A stretch of DNA of 64,000 bases from Symbiodinium kawagutii (GCA_009767595.1 VSDK01018427.1:69490-133489); one strand, 5' to 3'; counted from the first letter of the stretch, positions 21,640-32,421 are shown. The notes: generated by a model not told the origin, from the letters alone. Translations and numbers: made by a program.

Positions 21640-22480
21640 CTGGATGATTGATGGTTATTAACCATTTGATAACCGTCATAAACCGTCTGAAACCAATGTA
21701 CACTTTGGTTGGTTAGAAACCATTATCAACCATGATAAACAAGGACCGTCAAGCATCATGAACCACTATCAATCATTATTTGCCACGGCTGACCATTGAT
21801 GATATTGTGGTTATTGATGGCCAATGATAAACCATTAGAAATAATTTCTCATCACTGTAAAGAAGCCATCAGGAACTTTTCTCAAACATGGTAATAGAAC
21901 ATGAGGAACCATGGGAAAATCATTGATGATCCGATAGCGATTATGGTTGAATTCAAAAACAATTAAGCACCCTTCTTAACAATCATGAACCATTCTTTTC
22001 ATTAAAAACCATCATAGAACATGGTTAGTAACCATCATAAACTGTTTGAAACGAGGAAAAACAGTTTAGCGTATGGTGCACCATGGTTCAAAACCATTAT
22101 CAACCATTTTAAAGCGCCATAAAGCACAGTAAGCTATTATCAAAGATTTTGACCACCATGAACCAGCGTTATTAACAATCAAAAACCATCAGAAAGCATT
22201 GAAACCACCACAAACCATCATAAACCTTGGGTATTACAATAACCATTGTCAACCAGTATAAACCATTGTAAACAATTATAAAGCATGGTTATCAACCATT
22301 ATGAACCTGTTTAACCCATCAAAAACCATGGCTATCACCATCATAAACCACGATCAGTCACTATAGTGTTACGGACCATAATAAACCCATTATTAAAAAC
22401 GCTATTAACCATGGTCATGAAACCATGAAAACCAATTATTAACCAGTATTATCCATGGTTACAAACCATTATTGACACTA
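21640..22480. repeat. AACCATTA-type intronic repeat, C-rich orientation
   Basis: About 840 bp of ACCATTATCAACC, AACCATCATAAACC and AACCATGG words. It begins with a short GATTGATGGTTATTAACC switch and ends 40 bp before the exon at 22521. Confidence 0.85.
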
Positions 22481-22520
22481 TGATCCTGTGTTTTTTTTCG
22501 GGCCAATGATGGGTTGCCAG

Positions 22521-22640
22521 GATCCGGCCTTCTGGTTGGGCGTGGTCAAGGAGATCCCCCACGGTTGGCGCTTGGCCTACGAGCAGGGCCCCGTGAGTCT
22601 CCGTGACAGCGTGGAGGCGGGGCACTGCGGCGCAGGGGAG
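22521..22640 (+). CDS. DUF4116 micro-exon
   Basis: Starts after GGGTTGCCAG. GVVKEIPHGWRLAYEQG is a clear DUF4116 core (V-V-K-x-x-x-x-G-W-x-L-x-Y) preceded by DPAFWL. A perfect GTGAGT lies inside at 22593; ending there would give a 72-nt phase-0 exon, but the next residues (VSLRDSVEAGHCGAGE) still fit the family, with a donor GTGCCG at 22641. Confidence 0.7.
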
Positions 22641-22664
22641 GTGCCGACGTTGGGATGTGGAAAA

Positions 22665-23110
22665 AAAGGTGATTTTATCACGGATTTTGGTAGTTTTTTG
22701 GGGCATAATAGTGGTTTTATGGTGGATTTTAATAGTTTTTCAGGGATAATAGTGGTTTTATGGTGGATTTTAGTAATTTCTTTTTTGAATAATAGTGGTT
22801 TTATGGTGGATTTTAGTAGTTTTTTGGGGGAGATTGAAATGTTTTTTTTTTTAAATCTAGTAGTTTCTTTTTTGGGGCATAATAGTGGTTTCATGGTGGA
22901 TTTGATTTTTTATTATTTGTTTGGGAATATAATGGTTTTATCAAGGATTCTAGTAGTTTTTTGGGGGGATTGAATTATTTTTTTTTACTAGTGGTTTTTT
23001 TTGGGGGATACCGGGATAATAGCGGTTTTATGGTGGATTATGATGGCATTTCAGGGGAATGTGGTGGTTTTTATATGGGAATGTCCGGTATTTTCAGGGG
23101 ATTATCGTGG
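22665..23110. repeat. G/T-rich tandem repeat
   Basis: Roughly 55-60 bp units built from ATAATAGTGGTTTTATGG, TGGATTTTAGTAG and TTTTTTGGGG, degenerating rightward. Almost no C on this strand. It sits at the 5' end of the intron after the exon at 22521. Confidence 0.85.
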
Positions 23111-23161
23111 CTAACAAAGGATGATAACGAACAATAACACCAATATTATAGATATGTGCAG

Positions 23162-23491
23162 ATGCATGATGTGTGTAAAATATACGTTCCACAAATAGAT
23201 AGGCGCAGAAAAAAGGACCCACAAAACGTATTTCTGCATATATGGACATCCGCAAGCTGCGTATTCACATGGACATGTCGCAATGGTGACCCGAGCTGTT
23301 TAGAGCATCCTTTGTTGGGGGATGTTCTCCGAAACAAACCCGTGGAATTCTGGAACTCCGATAGCAACTCGGTTCCTTCTAACTTCTACCAGTTTCAGTG
23401 GATGCCCCTGGCTACAGGATTTGAGGATGGCTCAGGGTATGTTACAAGAGATGAAGAGGTGGAGACTTCCAGCAGCCTTTGGGGTTGGTGA
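23162..23491 (+). CDS. Exon or short gene, unknown protein
   Basis: The frame opens at ATG immediately after a GTGCAG acceptor and runs 109 codons to TGA. It includes RRRKKDPQNVFLHIW, a Cys-containing stretch (SCVFTWTCRNGDPSC) and EFWNSDSNSVPSNFYQFQW. A GTATGT donor-like site near 23436 could end the exon earlier. Composition is strongly protein-like; not recognised. Confidence 0.45.
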   Translation: MHDVCKIYVPQIDRRRKKDPQNVFLHIWTSASCVFTWTCRNGDPSCLEHPLLGDVLRNKPVEFWNSDSNSVPSNFYQFQWMPLATGFEDGSGYVTRDEEVETSSSLWGW

Positions 23492-24364
23492 ACAAACCCA
23501 TTGACTCCTGTACTGGGCTGTTGCAAAGGTTAGATCCGCAGCGGTCTTGTGCCTCCTTTGGATCAACCAATCAAGTTTTAGTAAGCTGAACAAGGTGGGC
23601 ATTTCTGATGCAATGGTTACACCAAGACTACTTTCTGTGCATATATTACTCTGGGCGAGTCAAATAAACCAAATGTTGCTCAAAGTTGGGAAATCGTCCA
23701 ATCGCTTGGCTCACCACCAGTGAAACCAAATCATGAATAAACGCTGAAGATGTTTTACCTTCCCATTGTTTCTTGAAGATTTACAAATAAACCCTGTTAA
23801 GCCATGCAAAACATGCCTGTCGGAGCATAGACGATGAGTTGCCACACGCCTGAGCCATCATCAAACGGGGTAAGAGACAACCAGGATTCATACCACAACC
23901 ATTTCCAACGAATCCTCGATGTCAGTGGGTTTGAAGTTCATCCAGTTTTCCAGCAAGCCCCAGTCATCACGCAGTATTGGCTAGCACTAGCTGTTCTTTG
24001 ACCATGAACCAGTACTAAGTATGAATCTGCCAGCAACAATAAGTACAGATTCATAAATCAATGAATCTTAAGAATTGTGAACCACCAGTAATCATCCATT
24101 AACCATCAATATCATCTATATAATCAATATCTGTTGTCAATCATCACTGAAACTTAATCTCAACAATATCTAGGCATCCAATCCCTACGTTGACCATTGG
24201 AGAACCATTGCTAAGCAACCATCAACCAGCAAAGATCACCAACCAATACTAGCCACTAGTAGCCATGATTGACCATCCATCAACCAACCAATACTAGCCA
24301 CTAGTAGCCATGATTCACCGCCCATTGACCAACCATCAAGTATCACTCACCCTTCCATTCCCAG
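23492..24364. other. Intronic stretch with AACCATCA repeats from 24010
   Basis: No exon seen. From about 24010 the sequence is C-orientation repeat. A 40-bp unit (CCAACCAATACTAGCCACTA and on) is duplicated in tandem at about 24239-24320, just before the exon at 24365. Confidence 0.5.
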
Positions 24365-24441
24365 CGTCGCTGAACGAGGTCATGCTGGAAGCAGTGAAGC
24401 GAAATGTGGACGTCGCTTGCTCGCAGGGGAAGCTGTTGCTG
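24365..24441 (+). CDS. DUF4116 micro-exon
   Basis: A 77-nt exon from TTCCCAG to GTTGGT, 2 nt plus 25 codons. NEVMLEAVKRNVDVACSQG matches the E-V-x-L-E-A-V-K-x-N-x-x-x-A core. It joins in phase to the next exon at 25517. Confidence 0.65.
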
Positions 24442-24694
24442 GTTGGTGGCGGATGACTGGCCAACAGCTGCACAGGGGATGGAATGGCTAAGCAAGCATC
24501 AATCATACGGATGGAACAAGAATTTTGTTTGGTAGGTTGGTTGGAAAACAGTCAATAGCCAGGAACATCGAGAAGAATAGGAGGGTATGACCAGCAGCAA
24601 TACTGAATATATATAAGTGATCAAATACTTGGCTGCTTCGGTTGGTTGTATGGTTTGAGGGTCGATCACAGAAATCACCAGAGATATTCGCAAG

Positions 24695-25075
24695 ATGATA
24701 ATGACAATACGCGGACAGAACAACAAACACGCCCGATTCATGGAGACACTGTCCCACATGTGGTTTCGCCGCCATGCGTTTTCAGAGACCAGCTCTGCCA
24801 TTTGCCACACCCAGCACTGCTTGGATTTGAATTTGCACCGGCTTGGGAAAACAGCCATGTGTTGCCTGAAATGGTTGCCAATGAAATTGCAGAGCATCAG
24901 GCATCAACAAATATGTCAACTGACTAAAGTGATGCGAACCCCCTCGCAGCTAGGCCAGTGCTTTTCACCGACGGACCCTGAGAAACAGCCAATTTTTTCA
25001 CAAGGTACCTTTCTAGGAACTCTCAAGTTGATGTTCTTTGTAGATCTACATGCCCATATTAATGTTGGTTGTGGC
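24695..25075 (+). CDS. Possible coding ORF, unknown
   Basis: A 127-codon frame from ATG with mixed composition (FMETLSHMWFRRHAFSETSS, CLDLNLHRLGKTAMCCLKW) to TGA. An overlapping frame (24646-24927) is equally protein-like, so only the presence of coding-like sequence is suggested. Confidence 0.25.
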
Positions 25076-25516
25076 TGACTCATCGGCTACGACGCAAACT
25101 TGATTTTGTAACGGGGGAAGTGTGCAGCCATAGCTTCTCTGTCACCAGGCCAAGTTTATGGGATCCCAAGGGTCCCGGTGTTGCTCGGACACCATGGCAG
25201 GGCTTAGAGGGGTTGGCGAATTGAATGATGCTTAGTAACATTTGATGGATGGGGTCCCAAAATTCATGGGAACAACTGGTTGTTAATGATAACTAGTACT
25301 AAGATACTAGTTCAACTAGGATTACTTATCTTGATTTACTACCACAATTTCGAATAGTAACTACACACTCTTTACTAGCGACTGGTTCTCCCTGGGATAA
25401 CCAAGATAACTAGTTACTCAACTCATCATACTTTCTAGTCGTCACTTGTACCCTGGGGAACCAGGATCAACAGTACCGGTGTCGCTGGCACGGTCAGCTG
25501 ATGAGCCGCGCGCCAG

Positions 25517-25568
25517 GTCCTGGAATACGGCACGGCCCGTGTGCGGCACCGAGCGTACACGGAGATTG
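25517..25568 (+). CDS. DUF4116-like micro-exon
   Basis: A short 52-nt exon from GCGCCAG to GTGGTG. VLEYGTARVRHRAYTEI resembles L-E-Y-A-x-x-x-x-R with the acidic positions replaced. The upstream frame is closed by two TGA codons, consistent with the acceptor. G-orientation repeats (GGATGGTGAAGTGG) begin 35 bp downstream. Confidence 0.4.
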
Positions 25569-26284
25569 GTGGTGAAGAGGCTTCTATTTCATGGTACAAA
25601 CAGATCAATGGATGGTGAAGTGGTGGTGAACTTGAGGCTTAGTTCATGATGAAAGATGGCTAGTGATGCTTAGTAGCTTCTGGTGGTTAGTTGTTCAGTT
25701 GTCGGTTGTCGACGTATCTGTGGGGATGTCCCTAAACTACGTAGGGCTGTGACAATTTGTGAATGGACAAAACACCAATTTTTGCCGGATGTCGAAGCAA
25801 TATGGGCCATCTTACAGGTATACCTCTTTGTAATCCGAGAATAATGTTGTTTCGTGTTTTTGTTTGTTTGTCCATTTCATTCAGTTCAAACAGTATACTA
25901 CGACATAGAGTGTATACAATGTCCAATCGCCAACAATGCATTTGTACCATTGGTGGACTGATGATTGTGGATTGCACTAGCTCGTGGATCTAAAAGTATT
26001 TCAAATACAAAAAAACATCAACTTTGCCACCGGACACATTTTTCAAGAACACTTTTGCATTGTCTATGCTCATCATCTACCAGCATTGCATTGATTTTCT
26101 TGAAACTATCCACATTTTCTCGAACAAATCCAGCTTCTCTCGAAGAAATCTACCAGTATTGCACTAGTCCTGCGAGCCATTGCAGTTTGGAAACCGCACA
26201 TGTCCAGGTGAGAAGCGACCCATCCATCATGCAGGCGAGAGCCCGAGGGATTGCGCACCGACAGTGCATAGTGGCTAATATCAG

Positions 26285-26420
26285 TGATGGTTAATCAATT
26301 TTGATCATGAATGGTTAATTCATCATGGTTAATTTATCAATGGTTGATAGTGGCCAATATCAGTATTACCATTAAGAACCGTGATTACGATGGTTAATCA
26401 CGATTCTTGGTGGTTTATAG
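26285..26420. repeat. GATGGTTAAT repeats, G-rich orientation
   Basis: GTGATGGTTAATCAATTTTG, CATGGTTAATTTATC and CGATGGTTAATCACG words, all in the donor-side orientation. Confidence 0.7.
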
Positions 26421-26726
26421 CCAACTGGCAACGATCAATTGTGGTTGACAACGATAGGTCCGTATAAATAAACCCGCCAGATTGGGGTAATATGGCTATA
26501 TCAATACGGACTGATAAAGGGCGAACACAATTTGGCATGATTATAACCGACCAAGCTAGCACTACTAGGCGGAATTTCTCCATCAGTTCTCCCAACATAC
26601 CCATCAGACCAGATGCCATGGCTTGTTGAAACTGTAATGAAGCCTAGCACCTTTGATGTTCGATGTTCCTCTGCCGGTTTTGCTTCACATGGTCATTTTC
26701 CTCAGGATGAGAGCGACACAGTTGGA

Positions 26727-26873
26727 TACGGGTGTTTCGATAAGAAGGGATCCCCCAAATTACTGCACACCTTGTTTTATCACTAGCCCCAGTTATCATC
26801 CCATTTACCGGATACACATGGTAAGTATGGGATGATAACTGGGAGTACCCCGTCATGGCTTGAGAAGTGCCCA
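26727..26873. mobile_element. MITE-like element, family 1, with inner hairpin
   Basis: Left end CGGGTGTTTCGATAAGAAGG and right end ATGGCTTGAGAAGTGCCC are degenerate family 1 termini. Between them is a separate strong palindrome: CCCAGTTATCATCCCAT (from 26788) pairs exactly with ATGGGATGATAACTGGG (to 26843) around a short loop. Confidence 0.5.
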
Positions 26874-27006
26874 ACCAACAAGAAGAGAAACCCGCGTCCT
26901 GGGAAGCCTGGCTTTTGCTTGTTGTATGACGCCTCTGCACCGTTTCCCGTTCGAAACCAATGGGCATTTCCATCAATCAATGGCGCGAGCAAAATTGTGA
27001 GGGACA

Positions 27007-27189
27007 ATGAAGGTACAACTTCAATCCAGCAAGGTCATGATCTTTCCAGTGAAAGAAACTTATGATGGTTTGGAAGGCAACCCCGTGCCTCAAAAATGGA
27101 GGCTTGATTTCGAATGCTTGGATGTCACAGAGAAAGGATGGTGTCCAGACATTGAGTCGCACGTGACAGAACACAGATTCAAATCTTGA
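27007..27189 (+). CDS. Exon or small gene, unknown protein
   Basis: From ATG, 60 codons to TGA: KVMIFPVKETYDGLEGNP, then WRLDFECLDVTEKGWCPDIE. Composition and codon use are strongly protein-like and no repeat is involved. The preceding 170 bp are open in another frame (NQWAFPSINGASKIVRD), suggesting a joined exon or a frameshift. Not recognised. Confidence 0.4.
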   Translation: MKVQLQSSKVMIFPVKETYDGLEGNPVPQKWRLDFECLDVTEKGWCPDIESHVTEHRFKS

Positions 27190-27600
27190 GTGGTGATGGT
27201 TGCATTCACTATTGTATGATGCCCTGCAGTAGGGCCGCTCATCCCACTGAGGCGTAGATATATTGCCTACGATCTTTGCCCGGGAGGGTTCAGGGTTCCT
27301 GGTTGACGGTTGAAGAATGGTTGATGAATAGTAGTGGTTGATGGTGTTGCTACTAGTAAACCATCGGCCATCGGAGTTAATGATAATTGATGGGTGATGG
27401 TGAACGGATGTTTTAGCGAGCTGTTGGCGAATAGTGCGCTGATGGACATCAACCATCATTCACCCAGATGAATCATTATCAACCATCATCAATCATCATT
27501 ACCCACAAAAAACGTCATCAACCAAGCATCATCAACCACCACAATCATCCATCATCAACCACCACAACCACCACATCAACCCCCCCCACATCCCTAGGGG
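27190..27600. repeat. Facing GATGGTT and AACCATC repeat arms
   Basis: GGTTGATGAATAGTAGTGGT and GATGGTGAACGGATG words (27190-27440) face CAACCATCATTCACCCAG, ATCATCAATCATC and CAACCACCACAACC (27455-27600). The arms are complementary and could fold into one hairpin immediately upstream of the exon at 27629. Confidence 0.75.
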
Positions 27601-27628
27601 CCAACAATGGTTGGTGGATGCACCACAG

Positions 27629-27818
27629 ATCGCCCTGCGAGGAAGCCGTCCAGCACAGCTGGCGAGCGGTGACGTGGGGGAGCCCAGCGCCGGTCCACGC
27701 GGGGCCCGTGGTTGCCGCTTCCGTCGAGGCATTCAGCAGCCAAGTTGGATCTGAACTCCGTCCTGAAGGCAGTGGAGCAGGCCGTCCGGGTTGGGACACG
27801 TGCGGCAACGCGTCCCAG
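27629..27818 (+). CDS. DUF4116 exon with apparent frameshift
   Basis: From CACCACAG to a GTGGGG donor. The first half reads EEAVQHSWRAVTWGSPAP and the second half, in the next frame, LNSVLKAVEQAVRVGTRAA; both are good DUF4116 sequence. A one-base shift near 27725-27745 joins them. Total length is 190 nt, twice the usual size, so two fused exons, a sequencing error or decay are all possible. Confidence 0.55.
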
Positions 27819-28278
27819 GTGGGGTATGAATCAACCAGCGAGCATCCCAAATAATGGTTCATTTTGGTTACTCAGCAACCAAAAATGCACTAGTAATGAT
27901 TGACAACCGACTAATGTGATGGCTAAGCCACATGGGGATGGGTCAATACCAACTAACCCACAAGTGGGTAGGTGAACATCCCAACAGTTGGACTATTCTG
28001 GTCATTTTCGGGATTTGAATAGCTGAGTTGCCGGGGTTTTGACCTATGACCAGCTGGGTTCAGGTGATATCCCAGTAGCAAGTAAGATGATAACCATAAC
28101 ACACGTGAGAATTCTTATGGTCGTGATCAGCGGATCAAACCAAAGATGCAAAACAGGCTAATCATGACAATTGATCAAGATCTGAGTCAGAACCAGGTGG
28201 TCCTTAAGAACGACAAGCCCTGCAATGGTCACAGCGGTACAAAACGTCGCACAGCGAGCTGCCGCTTAGCGGTGCCAG

Positions 28279-28386
28279 GATTGGCGCGCGATCTCCATCT
28301 ACTTGGATCAGCTGAGTGGCGTGGAGGAGATGGAGGATGTGCCACTTGGACCGAGCTGGGAGATCAGCACATGGTGGGGGCCTGTG
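28279..28386 (+). CDS. Micro-exon, tryptophan-rich, unknown
   Basis: A clean 108-nt, phase-0 exon from GGTGCCAG to GTGAGG. It encodes DWRAISIYLDQLSGVEEME then PSWEISTWWGPV. It does not follow the DUF4116 pattern well, but junctions, GC content and position fit the series. It may be a cap or linker module of the same protein. Confidence 0.5.
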
Positions 28387-28620
28387 GTGAGGTGGGTTGC
28401 TTTCCGAGGCTAGCTGAGATGTGAAATATGATCTGCAAAAGCCACGATTTGGGTGTTTGAACTGCGCCAGTGGTGGACTGTAGATGCGGGCGGGCCGTGG
28501 CAGGCTGGAATGTCGGCCACAGAGCAGTTGTTGCTCCATGTGGCTGTAAATGCGCGAATGGCAAAAAGTTTGGATTTCGAGTTCAACCATTTCTTGACAT
28601 TTACACCTACAGACTGAAAT

Positions 28621-28737
28621 ATGGCTATGGGTCGATATTAACCAACCAATAATAGGGGATATTCACGAGCAATAATATGGAGAACAATGGTTAATGATGG
28701 GGGAACCAGGGGTACAGGGTTTTGACCCACAGCCATA
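28621..28737. mobile_element. Palindromic MITE-like element, family 2
   Basis: Inverted ends ATGGCTATGGGTCGATATTA and GTTTTGACCCACAGCCAT enclose ACAATGGTTAATGATGGG, GGAACCAGGGGTACAGG. It is closely similar to the copy at 57.81 kb over its full length. Confidence 0.65.
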
Positions 28738-28982
28738 GAATGATTTGGACAATGGTAGACTCATATTGACCATGAATGAGTGCAGGTTGATCGGATCTAC
28801 CAGTACAAACATACATTTACGCATGTCTAGATAGTATGTAGACACTCACACATGTAAGTGCAAGAACATAGATACACAGATGATGGCTATGTACCCCTAG
28901 TTCCCATCATGAGCCATTGAGTCTGCCTGATAGTGTTGTTGGTCATTATCTACCATAAAATTGATGGTTTATTTTCACCCAG

Positions 28983-29263
28983 CTCGCCACATAAGACGTG
29001 AACGTCGACATGCCATCTGCAGTTGTCGCATCTGTGTCCCGTCCGTGCCCAGGAAAAAGTTGGTGAAAGCTAACCCTGAAATCGTACGCGACGAGAGGCG
29101 CAAACATACAACAGGGGATGTGACTAGGAGGATTCGCCTGAGGCAGATGCTTAGGTGTTTAGGGTATGTTGTAGGGGATGTTGACCCTAAACAAGGAGAT
29201 GTTGAGTACCCTGAACAAGGACTACCCTACAACAACAGGGGTTCAACAAGAGGGGATGTTTAG
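28983..29263 (+). CDS. Exon, basic protein segment, unknown
   Basis: After a TTTTCACCCAG acceptor the frame is open for 93 codons: RRERRHAICSCRICVPS, PRKKLVKANPEIVRDERRKH, RRIRLRQMLRCLGYV. Basic, with a C-x-C-x-x-C motif. The last third is made of GGGGATGTT-containing short repeats and may be non-coding (donor near the CTTAGGTGTTTAG). Family not recognised. Confidence 0.45.
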
Positions 29264-29379
29264 GTGTTCTGCAAGCTGTCTAGAAACTAAGATGGTACGA
29301 AATGCATTAGTAGCAACATGCCTCAGTACTTCTTTGCGGGTGGTGTAAAACTGTAACCCGAAAGATTAACCATTGAAGC

Positions 29380-29530
29380 ATTATCAGTCACCAGTGAATA
29401 ATCATCAACCATTATTTGCCTGTTCATAGTTAATGACTATTAGCCAGTTAATGGTTGATTATTATCATTAACCACCACAAGAACCACCACCAGTTAGTGA
29501 CTACTAACCACCATCTTCATAGGTGGATCC
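29380..29530. repeat. AACCATTA/ACCACCA repeat, C-rich orientation
   Basis: ATTAACCATTGAAGC, ATCATCAACCATTATT and TTAACCACCACAAG words end directly before the exon at 29564. Confidence 0.7.
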
Positions 29531-29563
29531 TTCTACCAGGCTGACCTGGGATGCCGACCCCAG

Positions 29564-29641
29564 CAGCTGCGAGGCTCAAAGGTGAGAAGATGGTCGTCCT
29601 GTATGCTGTCAAGCAGGAGCTCGGTGTGCCCTGGATCACCG
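29564..29641 (+). CDS. DUF4116 micro-exon
   Basis: A 78-nt exon from GACCCCAG to GTGACA: 2 nt, 25 codons, 1 nt. EKMVVLYAVKQELGVPW is the classical V-V-L-x-A-V-K-Q-x-x core. The frame stays open past the donor only as low-complexity sequence. Confidence 0.65.
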
Positions 29642-29725
29642 GTGACAGTGGAACTAGGGCGCGTGGTGGGTTATATGGGGGTTCTTACAAGTTTTTTTTG
29701 GAGGTGCCTTGAATTTGCGTCTCAG

Positions 29726-30321
29726 GACCCTCAGCAACATGTATCGGAGGGCAAGCCGCATGTTGGCTGAACAAAATCTGCAGTGGACCTGCTCAGGAAT
29801 AGCGTTTGGACCTTAGTGACCCGTCGCAGCTGATGGCAGATCTCCATGCGTTGCAAGCAATGGAGACATGAACAGGTGGACAAATGGCTAGAAGCAGACA
29901 GACATGAGGCCACTGAAGCCATAGGAAAATACATTGAGGATCAACTCCATCAGCAGTTCGATCAGATTGATTTGAAACGCGAAGCCAGTGCGATAAGTCT
30001 GGATATCATCGGAACATTTTGCTCAGCAGTTTGGTTTCGCAGGCCTGGCTCCACCTGTCCAGTTTGCAACCAGGACCATAAGATTTTCTATCGCGCTATG
30101 TATGTTTGCGCTGAGTTGGACACCGCGCCGGGAGGGTCTTGAGGGCCTTCCCAATCTCTGGTCACATCGGTTCAGCTGGATTCGTATGGGACGTGCAAAG
30201 CTATGCAGATCCAACAGCGCAGGCAGCAGACATAAAAGGCTCACTGATGCGCCCGTGTGGCGCGCTGGGTGCCTTTGGTGCCCCAAAAAATTGTTTCGCT
30301 TGTGATTGTTTCGTCGCTTGA
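29726..30321 (+). pseudogene. Decayed coding region with in-frame TGAs and a frameshift
   Basis: One frame reads QDPQQHVSEGKPHVG, TGA, TKSAVDLLRNSVWTLVTRR, TGA, then from an ATG at 29846 a 98-codon open stretch (VDKWLEADRHEATEAIG, QLHQQFDQIDLKREASA, STCPVCNQDHKIFYRAM). From about 30120 protein-like sequence continues in the next frame (PISGHIGSAGFVWDVQSY, PCGALGAFGAPKNCFACD) to TGA at 30321. The stops fit CGA-to-TGA change. A Cys pair (CPVC) and CFACD may be zinc-ligand remnants. Family not recognised; intron structure instead of decay is possible. Confidence 0.45.
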
Positions 30322-30609
30322 CCCATGTGCTTGACCTACTAAGGTCCGAGCCACTTGTGACATGTAGGTACACGATCTGAAGTTGAGTCTTTTCAGCTTC
30401 TGCCATAGCTGCCCTGCGGCTTCTCACCTTTGCCGTGCTGCGGCTGCTGTGCGGCTCTACTCGAGTGCCGTTAGCGCCTTCAAGGGCTGCGGCAATGCAA
30501 CTACACAAATTGTTATAGGGGGTTATAGAGGTTCTATACGGGATCACAATGGTTTTCTGGAGGATCATGGTGGTTGATGAAGGATAGTAACCAGCGATAA
30601 TACCAATAT

Positions 30610-30722
30610 TGGGGGGTTTCTTCCGCCATTGGGAATCCCAAAATTATGGTTGGTTTTTGATTTCAACAAACAAAAATATTTCATGATCATTAGGGGTGCC
30701 CCTATTCGGAGAAACCCCCGTA
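30610..30722. mobile_element. MITE-like element, family 1
   Basis: GGGGGGTTTCTTCCGCCATT opens and GTGCCCCTATTCGGAGAAAC closes the element; the middle carries AAATTATGGTTGGTTTTTG. Ends are diverged but still complementary. Confidence 0.5.
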
Positions 30723-31442
30723 TCCCCTGGTGTTAACAATCATGAATCATTGCCAATCAATGCTTATTGACCATGAAGACCTTTTATGGTTGTTTGTTAT
30801 GGCTGCCATCGTTAAGTTGAAAACATGCCATGACGAAGCATTGTTCAACATAAAGATCAACAGCAAAAACATATCAGCTCGTCAAAAATCATCATCTTTG
30901 TCAATAGTTAATTGTCTATCAATAATTTACCAACAGATGTTGGTGAACCATCATGTCCCCATTGTTGATCATAAACCATCAATGGCCACCATATCACTAG
31001 CTGATTCAACACCCACCATCTCAGCACCCTAGCATTCATCGTTTCACCACCGGATTCATCAATTCGCCACCAATAGCCATCAAACCCGCAATTTCAACCA
31101 CCAGATTCACCACTTAACCAAACACCACAACCGATCCAGATTCACCATAAAATCAGTTGAGTCACCATCAAAAAATTAGTAGATCCACCAATAAAACCAC
31201 CAGATTCACATCATATAACTAGTTGATTCACCATCTCACCACCACAAAACAAGGTGATTCACCATATCACTGGGCTACTTCACCACAGTGAAACCATCAT
31301 AAAACTATCACAAGACCTTGACTTGATTAAACCGTCGCTCCACCATTACTAACCTGCCAGTTCCACTTAGTTAAAACAATTTCAAAGACCAACTGGTCAA
31401 CCATCCAGATTTCAATGCCCACTGGGGCGACCGCGTCGCCAG
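30723..31442. repeat. AACCACCAGATTCACC-type intronic repeat
   Basis: C-orientation repeats with a longer recurring unit, ACCACCAGATTCACCA with CATAAAACC, running up to the exon at 31443. No exon seen. Confidence 0.75.
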
Positions 31443-31538
31443 GACGGCAGCGTCCTGCGCTTCTGCACCGATGATCTGCGGGACGATGAGGTCGTGGCCT
31501 ATGCCGCCGTGGCCCAGACGCTGGGCCGTGCCATGGGC
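31443..31538 (+). CDS. DUF4116 micro-exon
   Basis: A 96-nt, phase-0 exon from CGTCGCCAG to GTGACC. LRFCTDDLRDDEVVAYAAV is near-consensus (L-R-F/Y-x-x-x-D-L-R-D-D-x-V-V-x-A-A-V). It joins in phase with the exons at 33023, 34954 and 37204, making this the best-supported stretch of one spliced message. Confidence 0.75.
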
Positions 31539-32421
31539 GTGACCCTGGCGATTTCCCGGGAAAAACCGGGAAATTTCCAGCATTTCACTGGGAATCACCG
31601 AGAACAACTGGGGGATTTACTAGGGAAAACTGAAGGATTTGTTGAGAAACATGGGAGGTTCATCGGAAAACTATCGAAAAATGGGGGGGGGCTTGGGGAT
31701 TTTGCGTCAACGAAAATTGGTGCAAATTTAGTAAGAAACCGAGCCATAAACGGTGGCAGACAGGGATGGATGGACACCGCCACCTCACTGGAGAAGGAAC
31801 TAGTGTCAACCGCAGTTGTTGGTACCTCCCAATCAACCAGCCGAATTCAGCATGGTTCATGTAACCAATTGAGATTGGTTGGGTTTTTACTTAATCTGAT
31901 TGGTGATTGGCGAAGTAACCTTTTACAAAAATTAATCACCTATTGGAGCTATGTTCCAGCATGTAACCAATGAAATTGAGGTGAGTTTATTCGTTTTCAG
32001 TATGGTCAACCATTAGCTATCGCTAAATCACCATTAGCCATGGTCAGTCCTGATCTGACCATTTCCAATTGGTCCTGCAAGGATCAAGCAGCAGTCGTTG
32101 GATCTCTAAATGTGAACTCCGATACCTGGATAAATGATGCATGTGCAGGCTCAATACCCTTCAAGTTTGCTTCTTGACAACCCCGCAAAGCTAGAAATCA
32201 GCCAACCTACCCGCTGGTGATCCAACATAGCGATGGAACATCCACCCATCATTGATGGTTTCTGAAACCATTGTTTTCCCATGGTTTCCAACCGGGTTTC
32301 TCTCTAAAGATATGACTAGATTTGTTCATGAGATTCGCAATTGACCAAGGACCTACGTACCTGGCATGTTTTACAAGATCTGCAGATCGCACATCTCGTT
32401 TGAAATCAGCCAGGGAAATCT

